Part shown: piece after piece, positions 1 through 6,545 of the stretch
Position numbering within the stretch: the first letter of the stretch is position 1
How the letters are laid out: the number at the start of each line of letters is the position of its first letter
Assembly (NCBI GenBank): GCA_946623765.1
Contig: CAMORL010000089.1
Location: 1 to 6,545, forward strand
From: an uncultured Clostridia bacterium
GTDB lineage: Bacteria > Bacillota_A > Clostridia > Christensenellales > CAG-138
Length of the DNA: 6,545 nucleotides
Direction: 5' to 3'
Program-made: the position numbers and the translations under genes
The notes under the pieces: model-generated
What the model was told of the DNA's origin: nothing
Databases searched by the model: none
The model's input: the letters and a program-made list of their open reading frames with translations, nothing else

Positions 1-857
1 TCAGCGATCGGGACGGCGAGGAGAAACGCATGCAGTCGATCCTCGAAAACGAGCGCTTCATCAAAAAGGCGGCAGCGGACGATACCGACATGGTAAAGGG
101 CATGATGGGTCTGCACGCGGCGTTCACACTCTCCGACAAAACGCTTGAGGACTGTCTTGCGCACGGGGGAAAGGAAGCAGGCTTCCATGTGCATTGCGCG
201 GAAGGACCGGGAGACGTGCAGGATTCTCTCGACAAGTACGGCAAGCGCATCATCAACCGCTTCTATGAGGCGGGCATCCTCGGAAACAAAACGCTTGCGA
301 TCCATTGCGTCCACATCAATAAAGCCGAGATGGAGCTTCTGAAGGCGACGGATACGGCGGTCGTGCACAATCCCGAGTCCAACATGGGCAACGCGGTCGG
401 CTGCGGTCCGGTCATTCAGATGAAAAAGCTCGGGCTGCTGCTCGGACTCGGCACCGACGGCTATACGAACGACATGCTCGAAAGCTACAAGGTCGGCAAC
501 ATTATTCATAAGCATCATTTGTGCGATCCGACGGTCGCGTGGGGCGAGATCCCGGACATGCTGTTTTTCGGCAACGCGGCGATCGCGGGCAGATATTTTG
601 AAGCGCCGCTCGGCGTTCTGAAGCCCGGCGCATATGCGGACGTCATCGTCACCGATTACGACCCGCTGACCCCGATGGACGGAAACAACGCAAACTCGCA
701 CATTCTGTTCGGCATGAACGGCAGAAGCGTCGTCACGACCGTATGCAACGGCAAGGTGCTGATGAAGGACCGCGAGGTGCTTGTGTGCGACGAGAAGGAA
801 ATCATGGCAAAGTGCCGCGAGAGCGCAAAGAAGCTCTGGGCGGCCGTCAACGCTTAA
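1..857 (+). CDS. ssnA: SsnA-type amidohydrolase (putative selenium/purine metabolism hydrolase), 3' part of gene
   Basis: This is a metal-dependent cytosolic hydrolase of the amidohydrolase superfamily (ATZ/TRZ, chlorohydrolase and deaminase branch). The open frame runs in from the window edge with its first full codon at base 3. About 284 residues are visible of a family length near 440, so the N-terminal third with the first HxH metal pair lies upstream. ATG codons such as the one at base 30 are internal. Visible motifs are HVHCAEG, with the third metal histidine at 192-194 and the acid/base glutamate three residues later; IHCVH with a histidine at 303-305; HNPESNMG from 366; and the metal-binding aspartate of GTDGY at 456-458. 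The C-terminal beta-sandwich segment ends with a typical LKPGAYADVIV stretch. Family members sit beside ygfK and selenium-dependent molybdenum hydroxylase genes, as here, only 15 nt upstream of ygfK. The substrate is unproven; deamination or hydrolysis of a purine-derived ring is inferred. The family assignment is strong, the exact activity weak. Confidence 0.9.
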   Translation, partial: SDRDGEEKRMQSILENERFIKKAAADDTDMVKGMMGLHAAFTLSDKTLEDCLAHGGKEAGFHVHCAEGPGDVQDSLDKYGKRIINRFYEAGILGNKTLAIHCVHINKAEMELLKATDTAVVHNPESNMGNAVGCGPVIQMKKLGLLLGLGTDGYTNDMLESYKVGNIIHKHHLCDPTVAWGEIPDMLFFGNAAIAGRYFEAPLGVLKPGAYADVIVTDYDPLTPMDGNNANSHILFGMNGRSVVTTVCNGKVLMKDREVLVCDEKEIMAKCRESAKKLWAAVNA

Positions 858-864
858 AAGGAGG
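858..864 (+). promoter_or_regulatory. Shine-Dalgarno site of ygfK
   Basis: AAGGAGG begins directly after the ssnA stop codon and lies 8 nt before the ATG at 873. The near-perfect match and spacing fix that start over the second in-frame ATG at 885. The short junction leaves no room for a separate promoter, which supports co-transcription of ssnA and ygfK. Confidence 0.85.
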
Positions 865-872
865 CAATCACG

Positions 873-3848
873 ATGTCCGATCGAATGACGCCGATCCCCT
901 TTCGGGAATTGATGGAATGGGTGCTTTCTGAATACAAAACCGGCAGCGTGTTCGGGGTGAAGCGCGCGTATCGCCCGATCCCGGGCAGGATGCTTTCGAT
1001 CTTCGGCGAGCATCTGGAAACGCCGTTCGGTCCCGCAGCGGGTCCGAATACGCAGCTCACGCAAAACATCCTTGCCGCGTACTATGCGGGCAGCCGCTTC
1101 TTTGAGCTCAAGACCGTGCAGATCATGGACGGCGACGAGCTTGCCGCCTGCATCGGAAAGCCCTGTATCGTGGCTTCGGACGAGTGCTACAACTGCGAGT
1201 GGTCGACCGAACTCACCGTGCCCGAAGCGCTCGAAGAATACGTCAAGGCGTGGTTCATGCTGAAGCTGTTCACCAAGGAATTCGGCTGGGGCGATCCGAA
1301 CGGATTCGTCTTCAACATGAGCGTCGGCTACGATTTTGCCGGCATCACGTCCCCGAAGATCGACGCGTTCATCGAAGGACTCAAGGATGCGTCGAAGACC
1401 GAAATCTGGTCGGAGTGCATGGCATGGACAAAGGCGAACCTCGACCGCTTCGAGAAGATCGACGAGGAGTATCTCGCTTCGATCAATCCGCATGTGTGCA
1501 CGTCGATCACGCTTTCGACGCTGCACGGCTGTCCGCCGCAGGAGATCGAACGGATTGCAAGCTATCTCATCGACACGAAAAAACTCAACACCTTCGTCAA
1601 ATGCAATCCGACGATCCTGGGTTATGCCTACGCAAGAAAGACGCTCGATAAGCTCGGCTTCGACTATATCGTGTTCGACGAGCATCATTTCAACGAGGAT
1701 CTGCAGTATAAGGACGCGGTTCCGATGTTCCGCCGCCTCCTTGCGCTCGCGGCGCAAAACGGTGTCGCATTCGGGCTGAAGCTAAGTAACACCTTCCCGG
1801 TGGACGTCACGCAGGGCGAGCTTCCGAGCGGCGAAATGTATATGTCCGGCCGCTCGCTCTATCCGCTGACGATCGAGATGGCGAAGCGCATGAGCGAGGA
1901 ATTCGACGGTAAGCTCAGGCTTTCGTTCTCGGGCGGCATCGACGCGTTCAACATTGCGGAGCTGTTCAAGGCGGGTATCTGGCCGATCACGCTTGCCACG
2001 ACGATCTTAAAGCCCGGCGGCTATCAGAGACTGTCACAGCTCGGCACGATCTGCGATGCGCTGCCGTATGAACCGTTTACGGGCGTCAAGGTCGGCGCGG
2101 TTGCGCTGCTTTCGAAACAGGCTCGCGTATCCGTGCGCAACACAAAACCCGTGAAGCCGCATCCGGAACGCAAGCTGACCGAAAAGGTTCCGCTGTTCGA
2201 CTGCTTCACCGCGCCGTGTACGCACGGCTGTCCGATCGGACAGGACATTCCGAACTACATCGAACTGGTCGGCAAGGGCAAATACGAAGAAGCGCTGAAG
2301 CTCATCGTCGAAAAGAACCCGCTGCCGTTCATCACCGGCACGATCTGCCCGCATCATTGCGCGGACAAGTGCACCAGAGGCTTTTACGAGGAATCCGTGC
2401 GGATCAGAAGGGCAAAGCTCACCGCCGCGGAAAACGGACTTTCCGCGCTGCTTACGCATCTGAAACCCGCGGCGAACACCGGCAAACGTGTCGCCGTGAT
2501 CGGCGGCGGTCCCGCAGGCATGGCGGCGGCGTTCTTCCTGGCGCGGCAGGGCGTAAAGGTCACGCTCTTTGAGAAGCGCGGCGCTTTGGGCGGCGTCGTG
2601 CGGTACGTCATTCCGGAGTTCCGCATCGGGCACGATGCGATCGACAGCGACGCGAAACTGCTCGAGGCAATGGGCGTCGACATTCGCCTGAATACGATCG
2701 CGCCGAATGCGGACGCGCTCTTTCATGAAGGGTTTACCGATGTGATTTACGCCGTCGGCGCGTGGGCGGAAGGAAAGATGCGCCTTGAAAAGGGCGAGGC
2801 GAAAAACGTCATCCGCTTCCTCGAAGAGAGCAAGGCGGGCACGCTCAAAGATCTCGGCAAAAACGTGATCGTCATCGGCGGCGGCAACACTGCGATGGAC
2901 GCCGCGCGCGCGGCAAAGCGCACGAAAGGCGTGGAAAACGTGTGGCTCGTGTACCGCCGCACCGCAAAGTACATGCCCGCAGACGAAGAGGAACTAATGC
3001 TTGCAAAAGAGGACGGCGTGTTTTTCTGCGAACTGCTTTCGCCGGTCTCGTACGAAAACGGTCAGCTTCTGTGCCGTGTCATGCGGCTCGGCGAGCCGGA
3101 CGCATCCGGCAGGAGATCGCCGGTCGAAACGGATCAGACCTTTGAGATCCCGTGCGACACGCTGATTGCGGCGGTCGGTGAAAAGGTCGAAACCGCGATC
3201 TTCACGGAAAACGGCATTGCGCTTTCGGAGCGCGGCAAGGTCGTCGTCGACGCGAACCTGATGACCTCCCGCGAACACGTTTATGTCGTCGGCGACTGCA
3301 GCCGCGGTCCGGCAACCGTCGTCGAGGGCATTGCGGACGCACGGAAAGCGGCGGACGCGATTGCGGGCAGGTATACATACGAGATCCCCGAAGATTCAAA
3401 AACGACGGAGGACGCCTGCTTCGAAAAGCACGGAATCCTCAGAGATTACGAACAGGCGGAGAAGGAGCGCGAACGCTGCCTGTCCTGCGGGACGGTTTGC
3501 GAATGCTGCGTGCAGGTCTGCCCGAACCGCGCAAACGTCGCGATCCGCGTGCCCGGAAAAGCGAAGCCGCAGATCCTGCACGTCGACCGGATGTGCAACG
3601 AGTGCGGCAACTGCCTCGTATTCTGCCCGTATGACTCGAAGCCGTACAAAGAAAAATTCACGCTGTTCGCAACCGAAGCGGAATTCGACGGTTCCGAAAA
3701 CAAGGGCTTTTTGCCCGTTTCCGACCGGGTTGTAAAGCTCCGTCTGGACGGCGTACGCACGGTCGATCTCGACCGCGACGCGATCGATCCGGACGCGAAA
3801 GCGATGATCGAAACGGTTCTTTCGGATTACCATTATCTGATCGGCTGA
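873..3848 (+). CDS. ygfK: YgfK-type NAD(P)H-, flavin- and iron-sulfur-dependent oxidoreductase (annotated as putative selenate reductase subunit)
   Basis: A 991-residue soluble multidomain oxidoreductase, near the usual length of about 1,000 for YgfK. Residues 40-420 look like a dihydroorotate/dihydropyrimidine dehydrogenase FMN barrel: TPFGPAAGPN near 50, K80 in ELKT, N148, K243 in VKCNP, and SGGID at 353-357. Residues 440-505 form a GltD/DPD-like iron-sulfur domain with C444, C449, C453-P, C492, C496 and C500. A FAD dinucleotide-binding motif (IGGGPAG) lies at 543-549 and an NAD(P)H motif (VIGGGNTA) at 667-674, followed by YRR at 694-696. VVGD at 805-808 is the second FAD contact. Residues 869-919 carry two ferredoxin-like 4Fe-4S motifs, the last being C908-x2-C911-x2-C914-x3-C918-P. 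There is no signal peptide or membrane segment, so it is probably cytosolic. It sits between ssnA and xdh in one operon. Family membership is very likely. The selenate reductase label is not supported by anything visible; reduction of a purine-derived ring or electron transfer with the molybdenum hydroxylase is inferred. Confidence 0.93.
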   Translation: MSDRMTPIPFRELMEWVLSEYKTGSVFGVKRAYRPIPGRMLSIFGEHLETPFGPAAGPNTQLTQNILAAYYAGSRFFELKTVQIMDGDELAACIGKPCIVASDECYNCEWSTELTVPEALEEYVKAWFMLKLFTKEFGWGDPNGFVFNMSVGYDFAGITSPKIDAFIEGLKDASKTEIWSECMAWTKANLDRFEKIDEEYLASINPHVCTSITLSTLHGCPPQEIERIASYLIDTKKLNTFVKCNPTILGYAYARKTLDKLGFDYIVFDEHHFNEDLQYKDAVPMFRRLLALAAQNGVAFGLKLSNTFPVDVTQGELPSGEMYMSGRSLYPLTIEMAKRMSEEFDGKLRLSFSGGIDAFNIAELFKAGIWPITLATTILKPGGYQRLSQLGTICDALPYEPFTGVKVGAVALLSKQARVSVRNTKPVKPHPERKLTEKVPLFDCFTAPCTHGCPIGQDIPNYIELVGKGKYEEALKLIVEKNPLPFITGTICPHHCADKCTRGFYEESVRIRRAKLTAAENGLSALLTHLKPAANTGKRVAVIGGGPAGMAAAFFLARQGVKVTLFEKRGALGGVVRYVIPEFRIGHDAIDSDAKLLEAMGVDIRLNTIAPNADALFHEGFTDVIYAVGAWAEGKMRLEKGEAKNVIRFLEESKAGTLKDLGKNVIVIGGGNTAMDAARAAKRTKGVENVWLVYRRTAKYMPADEEELMLAKEDGVFFCELLSPVSYENGQLLCRVMRLGEPDASGRRSPVETDQTFEIPCDTLIAAVGEKVETAIFTENGIALSERGKVVVDANLMTSREHVYVVGDCSRGPATVVEGIADARKAADAIAGRYTYEIPEDSKTTEDACFEKHGILRDYEQAEKERERCLSCGTVCECCVQVCPNRANVAIRVPGKAKPQILHVDRMCNECGNCLVFCPYDSKPYKEKFTLFATEAEFDGSENKGFLPVSDRVVKLRLDGVRTVDLDRDAIDPDAKAMIETVLSDYHYLIG

Positions 3849-3853
3849 GCGCC

Positions 3854-3861
3854 GGAAGGAG
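3854..3861 (+). promoter_or_regulatory. Shine-Dalgarno site of xdh
   Basis: GGAAGGAG lies 6 nt before the ATG at 3868, within the 19-nt gap after the ygfK stop. It supports that start, which puts the first beta strand of the 2Fe-2S domain (MATFTVNGR) right at the N-terminus as expected. No promoter or terminator fits in this gap, so xdh appears co-transcribed with ygfK. Confidence 0.8.
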
Positions 3862-3867
3862 AGCAAT

Positions 3868-6432
3868 ATGGCGACCTTTACGGTCAACGGACGGACCGTC
3901 GTCTGTCCCGAAAACAAAAAACTCATCCGCTTTTTAAGGGATGATCTCCGGCTCACGAGCGTCAAAAACGGCTGCTCGGAGGGCGCGTGCGGCACATGCA
4001 CCGTGCTGATCGACGGCAAAGCGGTGAAAGCCTGCGTGCAGCAGACCGACCGCATGGAAGGGAAGACCGTTCTGACCTGCGAAGGGCTCACCGCGCGCGA
4101 GCGCGAGGTTTACGCCTACGCCTTTACCGAGGCGGGCGCGGTGCAGTGCGGCTTCTGCACGCCGGGCATGGTGATGGCGGCAAAGGGGCTTCTCGACGTA
4201 AACCCCGATCCGACGCCCGCGGACGTGAAGAATGCGATCCGCATGAACATCTGCCGCTGCACCGGCTATAAAAAGATCGAGGAAGCGATCCTGCTTGCCG
4301 CAAGGGTGTTCCGAAACGGCGAACCCGTGCCGAAACGCGTTCTTAAGGGCATCGTGGGAGAAAACCTCGACCGCGTGGACGCGCCTCAAAAAGCGCTCGG
4401 CGATGCGAAGTACGCGGACGACATCTATCTCGACGGCATGCTCTTCGGCACCGCAAAGCGCAGCGATTATCCGCGCGCAAGGGTGCTTTCAATCGACACG
4501 GCAGAAGCGGAGAAAGCGCCGGGCGTGGTGTGCGTGCTGACCGCAAAGGACATTCCCGGCACACAGAAGATCGGGCATTTGAAACAGGACTACGACGTGA
4601 TGATCCCGGAGGGGAAGATCACGCACTTTCTGGGCGACGCGATCGCGCTGGTTGCCGCCGAAACCGAAGCGCAGGCGCGCGCGGCGGCAGCGCTGGTCCG
4701 CGTCGAATACGAACCGCTCCCGCCTGTGCTCGACATGATGGAAGGGCTGAAGGACAAAACGCTCGTCCACGCGTCGAACGGCACGAACGTGCTCTCGCAC
4801 GAGCATCTGGTGCGCGGAAACGCCGAAGAAGCGATCAGAAACAGCAAATATGTCGTGACGCATCATTACAGCACGCCGCCCACGGATCACGCGTTTTTGG
4901 AACCCGAATGCGCGGTGGCGCTGCGCGAGGGCGACGGTATGCGCATCTATTCCGGCGATCAGGGCGTGTATCAGACGCGCAAGGAATGCGCGCAGATGCT
5001 TGGGTTAGAGCAGGACAAGGTGCGCGTCACCGCCATGATGGTCGGCGGCGGCTTCGGCGGCAAGGAGGACATGAGCGTGCAGCACCACGCGGCGCTGCTT
5101 AGCTGGCACACGGGAAGACCCGTCAAGGTGACGTTCACCCGCGCAGAAAGCCTGCTGGTGCATCCGAAGCGTCACGCCATGGAGATGGAGTTCACGACCG
5201 CCTGCGATGAAAACGGGTATCTTACCGGCATGAAGGCGACGCTGGTTTCCGATACCGGCGCATATGCCTCGCTCGGCGGACCGGTGCTGCAGCGCGCCTG
5301 CACGCACGCCGCGGGTCCCTATAACTATCAGAACATCGACATCGACGGCAAGGCGATCTATACGAACAATCCGCCGGCGGGCGCGTTCCGCGGGTTCGGC
5401 GTGACGCAGAGCTGCTTTGCCACCGAGTGCAATCTGAACGAGCTTGCGGCTTTGGTCGGCATCTCCGCGTTCGAGATCCGCTACCGCAACGCGATCCGTC
5501 CGGGACAGGTGCTGCCGAACGGACAGATCGCAGACGAAACGACGGCGCTGGTTGAAACGCTCGACGCCGCAAGACCGATTCTCGAACGCGATCCGAAGGC
5601 GGGCATCGCCTGCGCCATGAAAAACGCGGGTCTCGGCGTCGGCATTCCCGATACCGGACGCTGCCGCATCGAGGTCAAGGGCGGCGACGTGTATCTGCAT
5701 TCGTCCGCCGCGTGCATCGGACAGGGCATGGGTACCGTGCAGACGCAGATGGCGGCGGAGATCCTCGGCATTTCGCACGAACGCGTGCATTACTGCACGC
5801 CCGATACCGCGCTTGCGCCGGACGCAGGCAACACCACTGCGTCGCGGCAGACGCTGTTCACCGGAGAAGCCGTCGTGCGGGCGGCAAAGCAGGTGAAGGA
5901 AGCGCTCGAAAAAGAGGGCTCGTGGGAAGCGCTGGAAGGAAAGTCGTTCCTCGGCGAATACACGGGAATCACCGACAAGCTCGGAAGCGACAAGCCGAAT
6001 CCGGTCTCGCACATCGCTTACGGCTACGCCACGCATGTGGTCGAGCTGAACGACGACGGCACCGTGAAGCGTGTGACGGCGATCCACGATCTCGGCGTGG
6101 CGGTCAATCCGCGCGCCGCAGAAGGACAGATCGAGGGCGGCGTCGTGATGGGACTCGGGTATGCGCTCACGGAGGATTTCCCCTTAAAGGACGGAAAGCC
6201 CGCCGCAAAATACGGCACGCTGGGACTGTTTCGCGCGGACAAAACGCCGGAGGTCAACGCGATCCTTGTGGAAAAAGCGACCAAGGACGGACTTGCCTGC
6301 GGCGCAAAGGGAATCGGCGAGATCTGCACGATCCCGACCGCGCCGGCGGTGCAGAACGCGTATTATAACCGCGACGGCGTGTTCCGCACGGCTTTGCCGC
6401 TGCCCGATACGCCGTACGCCAGACGCAAATAA
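3868..6432 (+). CDS. xdh: selenium-dependent xanthine dehydrogenase-like molybdenum hydroxylase (2Fe-2S and molybdopterin domains fused)
   Basis: An 854-residue enzyme of the xanthine dehydrogenase family, predicted to hydroxylate purines such as hypoxanthine or xanthine at a molybdenum centre. Residues 1-80 hold a plant-type 2Fe-2S domain (C36, C41, C44, C56). Residues 85-145 hold the helical 2Fe-2S domain (C94-x2-C97 and C129-x-C131). The molybdopterin domains follow from about residue 160 with no FAD domain between. Q365, GGGFGGKE at 393-400, R476, AFRGFG at 506-511, IGQG at 617-620 and GIGE at 815-818 match cofactor and substrate residues of bovine xanthine dehydrogenase (by-eye equivalents Q767, E802, R880, R912, Q1040, E1261). 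The length and the neighbours ssnA and ygfK fit the selenium-dependent group studied in Enterococcus faecalis, where selenium is a labile cofactor atom rather than selenocysteine; this frame has no internal stop. E. coli XdhD is a longer relative. The family is near certain, selenium dependence is inferred from context and resemblance, and xanthine as substrate is likely but unproven. Confidence 0.93.
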   Translation: MATFTVNGRTVVCPENKKLIRFLRDDLRLTSVKNGCSEGACGTCTVLIDGKAVKACVQQTDRMEGKTVLTCEGLTAREREVYAYAFTEAGAVQCGFCTPGMVMAAKGLLDVNPDPTPADVKNAIRMNICRCTGYKKIEEAILLAARVFRNGEPVPKRVLKGIVGENLDRVDAPQKALGDAKYADDIYLDGMLFGTAKRSDYPRARVLSIDTAEAEKAPGVVCVLTAKDIPGTQKIGHLKQDYDVMIPEGKITHFLGDAIALVAAETEAQARAAAALVRVEYEPLPPVLDMMEGLKDKTLVHASNGTNVLSHEHLVRGNAEEAIRNSKYVVTHHYSTPPTDHAFLEPECAVALREGDGMRIYSGDQGVYQTRKECAQMLGLEQDKVRVTAMMVGGGFGGKEDMSVQHHAALLSWHTGRPVKVTFTRAESLLVHPKRHAMEMEFTTACDENGYLTGMKATLVSDTGAYASLGGPVLQRACTHAAGPYNYQNIDIDGKAIYTNNPPAGAFRGFGVTQSCFATECNLNELAALVGISAFEIRYRNAIRPGQVLPNGQIADETTALVETLDAARPILERDPKAGIACAMKNAGLGVGIPDTGRCRIEVKGGDVYLHSSAACIGQGMGTVQTQMAAEILGISHERVHYCTPDTALAPDAGNTTASRQTLFTGEAVVRAAKQVKEALEKEGSWEALEGKSFLGEYTGITDKLGSDKPNPVSHIAYGYATHVVELNDDGTVKRVTAIHDLGVAVNPRAAEGQIEGGVVMGLGYALTEDFPLKDGKPAAKYGTLGLFRADKTPEVNAILVEKATKDGLACGAKGIGEICTIPTAPAVQNAYYNRDGVFRTALPLPDTPYARRK

Positions 6433-6442
6433 CAAAGGATCG

Positions 6443-6473
6443 ACGCCTCGCATATCGAGCGGGGCGTTTTTTT
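6443..6473 (+). terminator. Rho-independent terminator after xdh
   Basis: The 9-base arm ACGCCTCGC (6443-6451) pairs completely with GCGGGGCGT (6459-6467), with one T-G wobble and a 7-base loop. A run of seven T, 6467-6473, follows directly and shares its first T with the stem. It starts 10 nt after the xdh stop codon and so marks the end of the ssnA-ygfK-xdh transcript. Confidence 0.9.
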
Positions 6474-6475
6474 CG

Positions 6476-6481
6476 AAGAGG
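6476..6481 (+). promoter_or_regulatory. probable Shine-Dalgarno site of the downstream gene
   Basis: AAGAGG just after the terminator T-run lies 11 nt before ATG 6493 and 5 nt before an in-frame TTG at 6487. The ATG is preferred because the lysine-arginine start it gives suits a signal peptide, but the spacing does not exclude the TTG. This is a moderate match only. Confidence 0.5.
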
Positions 6482-6492
6482 AACCGTTGGAC

Positions 6493-6545
6493 ATGAAACG
6501 GCTTTGGATCGTACTCATCTGCATCATGCTGTTTACAGCGATCCC
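6493..6545 (+). CDS. start of a putative exported or lipoprotein gene (N-terminus only)
   Basis: Seventeen complete codons are visible before the window ends, reading MKRLWIVLICIMLFTAI. A short basic start (K2, R3) followed by a hydrophobic core is typical of a Sec signal peptide or an N-terminal membrane anchor, so the product is probably secreted, a lipoprotein or membrane-attached. The lipobox region, if any, is not reached. The gene lies past the terminator, so it is probably not part of the purine operon even though it points the same way. No family can be named from this fragment. Confidence 0.5.
   Translation, partial: MKRLWIVLICIMLFTAI

Noticed and set aside
30..32. ATG at base 30 as the start of the amidohydrolase gene
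   Set aside because: The frame is open to the window edge and the codons before it (SDRDGEEKR) continue the family sequence. No ribosome binding site suits this ATG, and starting here would delete the metal-binding HxH region.
1184..1651. 155-codon plus-strand frame inside ygfK in another phase
   Set aside because: Its Arg/His-rich translation is typical of an out-of-phase reading of a GC-rich gene, and it is fully inside the FMN-barrel coding region.
512..1695. Repeated AGCATCATTT word in ssnA (near 510) and ygfK (near 1680)
   Set aside because: It encodes a His-His pair in each gene (KHHL and EHHF), with unrelated flanks; coincidental coding similarity.
2034..2726. 230-codon minus-strand frame opposite ygfK
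   Set aside because: It is antisense to the iron-sulfur and FAD domains of ygfK, with Arg-rich composition and no recognisable motif; a codon-bias shadow.
3396..4091. 231-codon minus-strand frame spanning the ygfK-xdh junction
   Set aside because: It overlaps two well-supported genes and their Shine-Dalgarno region, and shows no convincing start site or protein family.
5005..6087. 360-codon open frame on the minus strand
   Set aside because: It lies entirely opposite conserved molybdopterin-domain codons of xdh, has a low-complexity Arg/Ala/His-rich composition and resembles no family. Long antisense frames are expected in GC-rich genes with strong third-position bias.
3868..6432. Selenocysteine (in-frame TGA with a SECIS hairpin) in the selenium-dependent enzyme
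   Set aside because: The frame is continuous without an internal TGA, and all family motifs are present. Selenium in this group is thought to be a labile atom at the molybdenum site, not selenocysteine.

Overview
The window carries most of one co-directional (+ strand) anaerobic purine/selenium-associated operon. In order it holds the 3' part of an SsnA-type amidohydrolase gene, a complete ygfK-type multidomain flavin/iron-sulfur oxidoreductase gene, and a complete gene for a selenium-dependent, xanthine dehydrogenase-like molybdenum hydroxylase. An intrinsic terminator follows, and then the first codons of an unrelated-looking gene that begins with a signal peptide.

Organism: the sequence is fairly GC-rich with strong G/C third-position preference. 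Shine-Dalgarno sites are strong and AGGAGG-like, genes are tightly packed, and the terminator is a hairpin with a U-tract. This gene set is known mainly from anaerobic or facultative gut bacteria (Clostridia and relatives, Enterococcus, and Escherichia coli with its ygfK-ssnA-ygfM-xdhD region). A GC-rich anaerobic Firmicute (Clostridia-like) is my best guess, but it is an inference.

Layout: 1-857 ssnA (5' end lies outside the window); 15-nt gap with a Shine-Dalgarno site; 873-3848 ygfK; 19-nt gap with a Shine-Dalgarno site; 3868-6432 xdh; terminator 6443-6473; Shine-Dalgarno site and start of a putative exported protein from 6493. No stretch over 300 bases lacks a gene. I saw no tRNA, rRNA, CRISPR array, insertion sequence or notable repeat.

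How the genes may work together: the molybdenum hydroxylase keeps the residues that bind xanthine in conventional xanthine dehydrogenases, so it most likely interconverts purines such as hypoxanthine, xanthine and urate. YgfK resembles dihydropyrimidine dehydrogenase with its domains in a different order. Its N-terminal FMN-type barrel retains the expected lysines and has a candidate catalytic cysteine, so it may reduce a purine-derived ring using NAD(P)H. SsnA is a metal-dependent hydrolase of the deaminase/chlorohydrolase superfamily that could then hydrolyse the ring or an exocyclic amine. The common label 'selenate reductase' for YgfK looks like a historical annotation rather than something the sequence supports. 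No FAD-binding CoxM/YgfM-type subunit lies between these genes, so the electron partner of the molybdenum hydroxylase is either encoded elsewhere or is YgfK itself.
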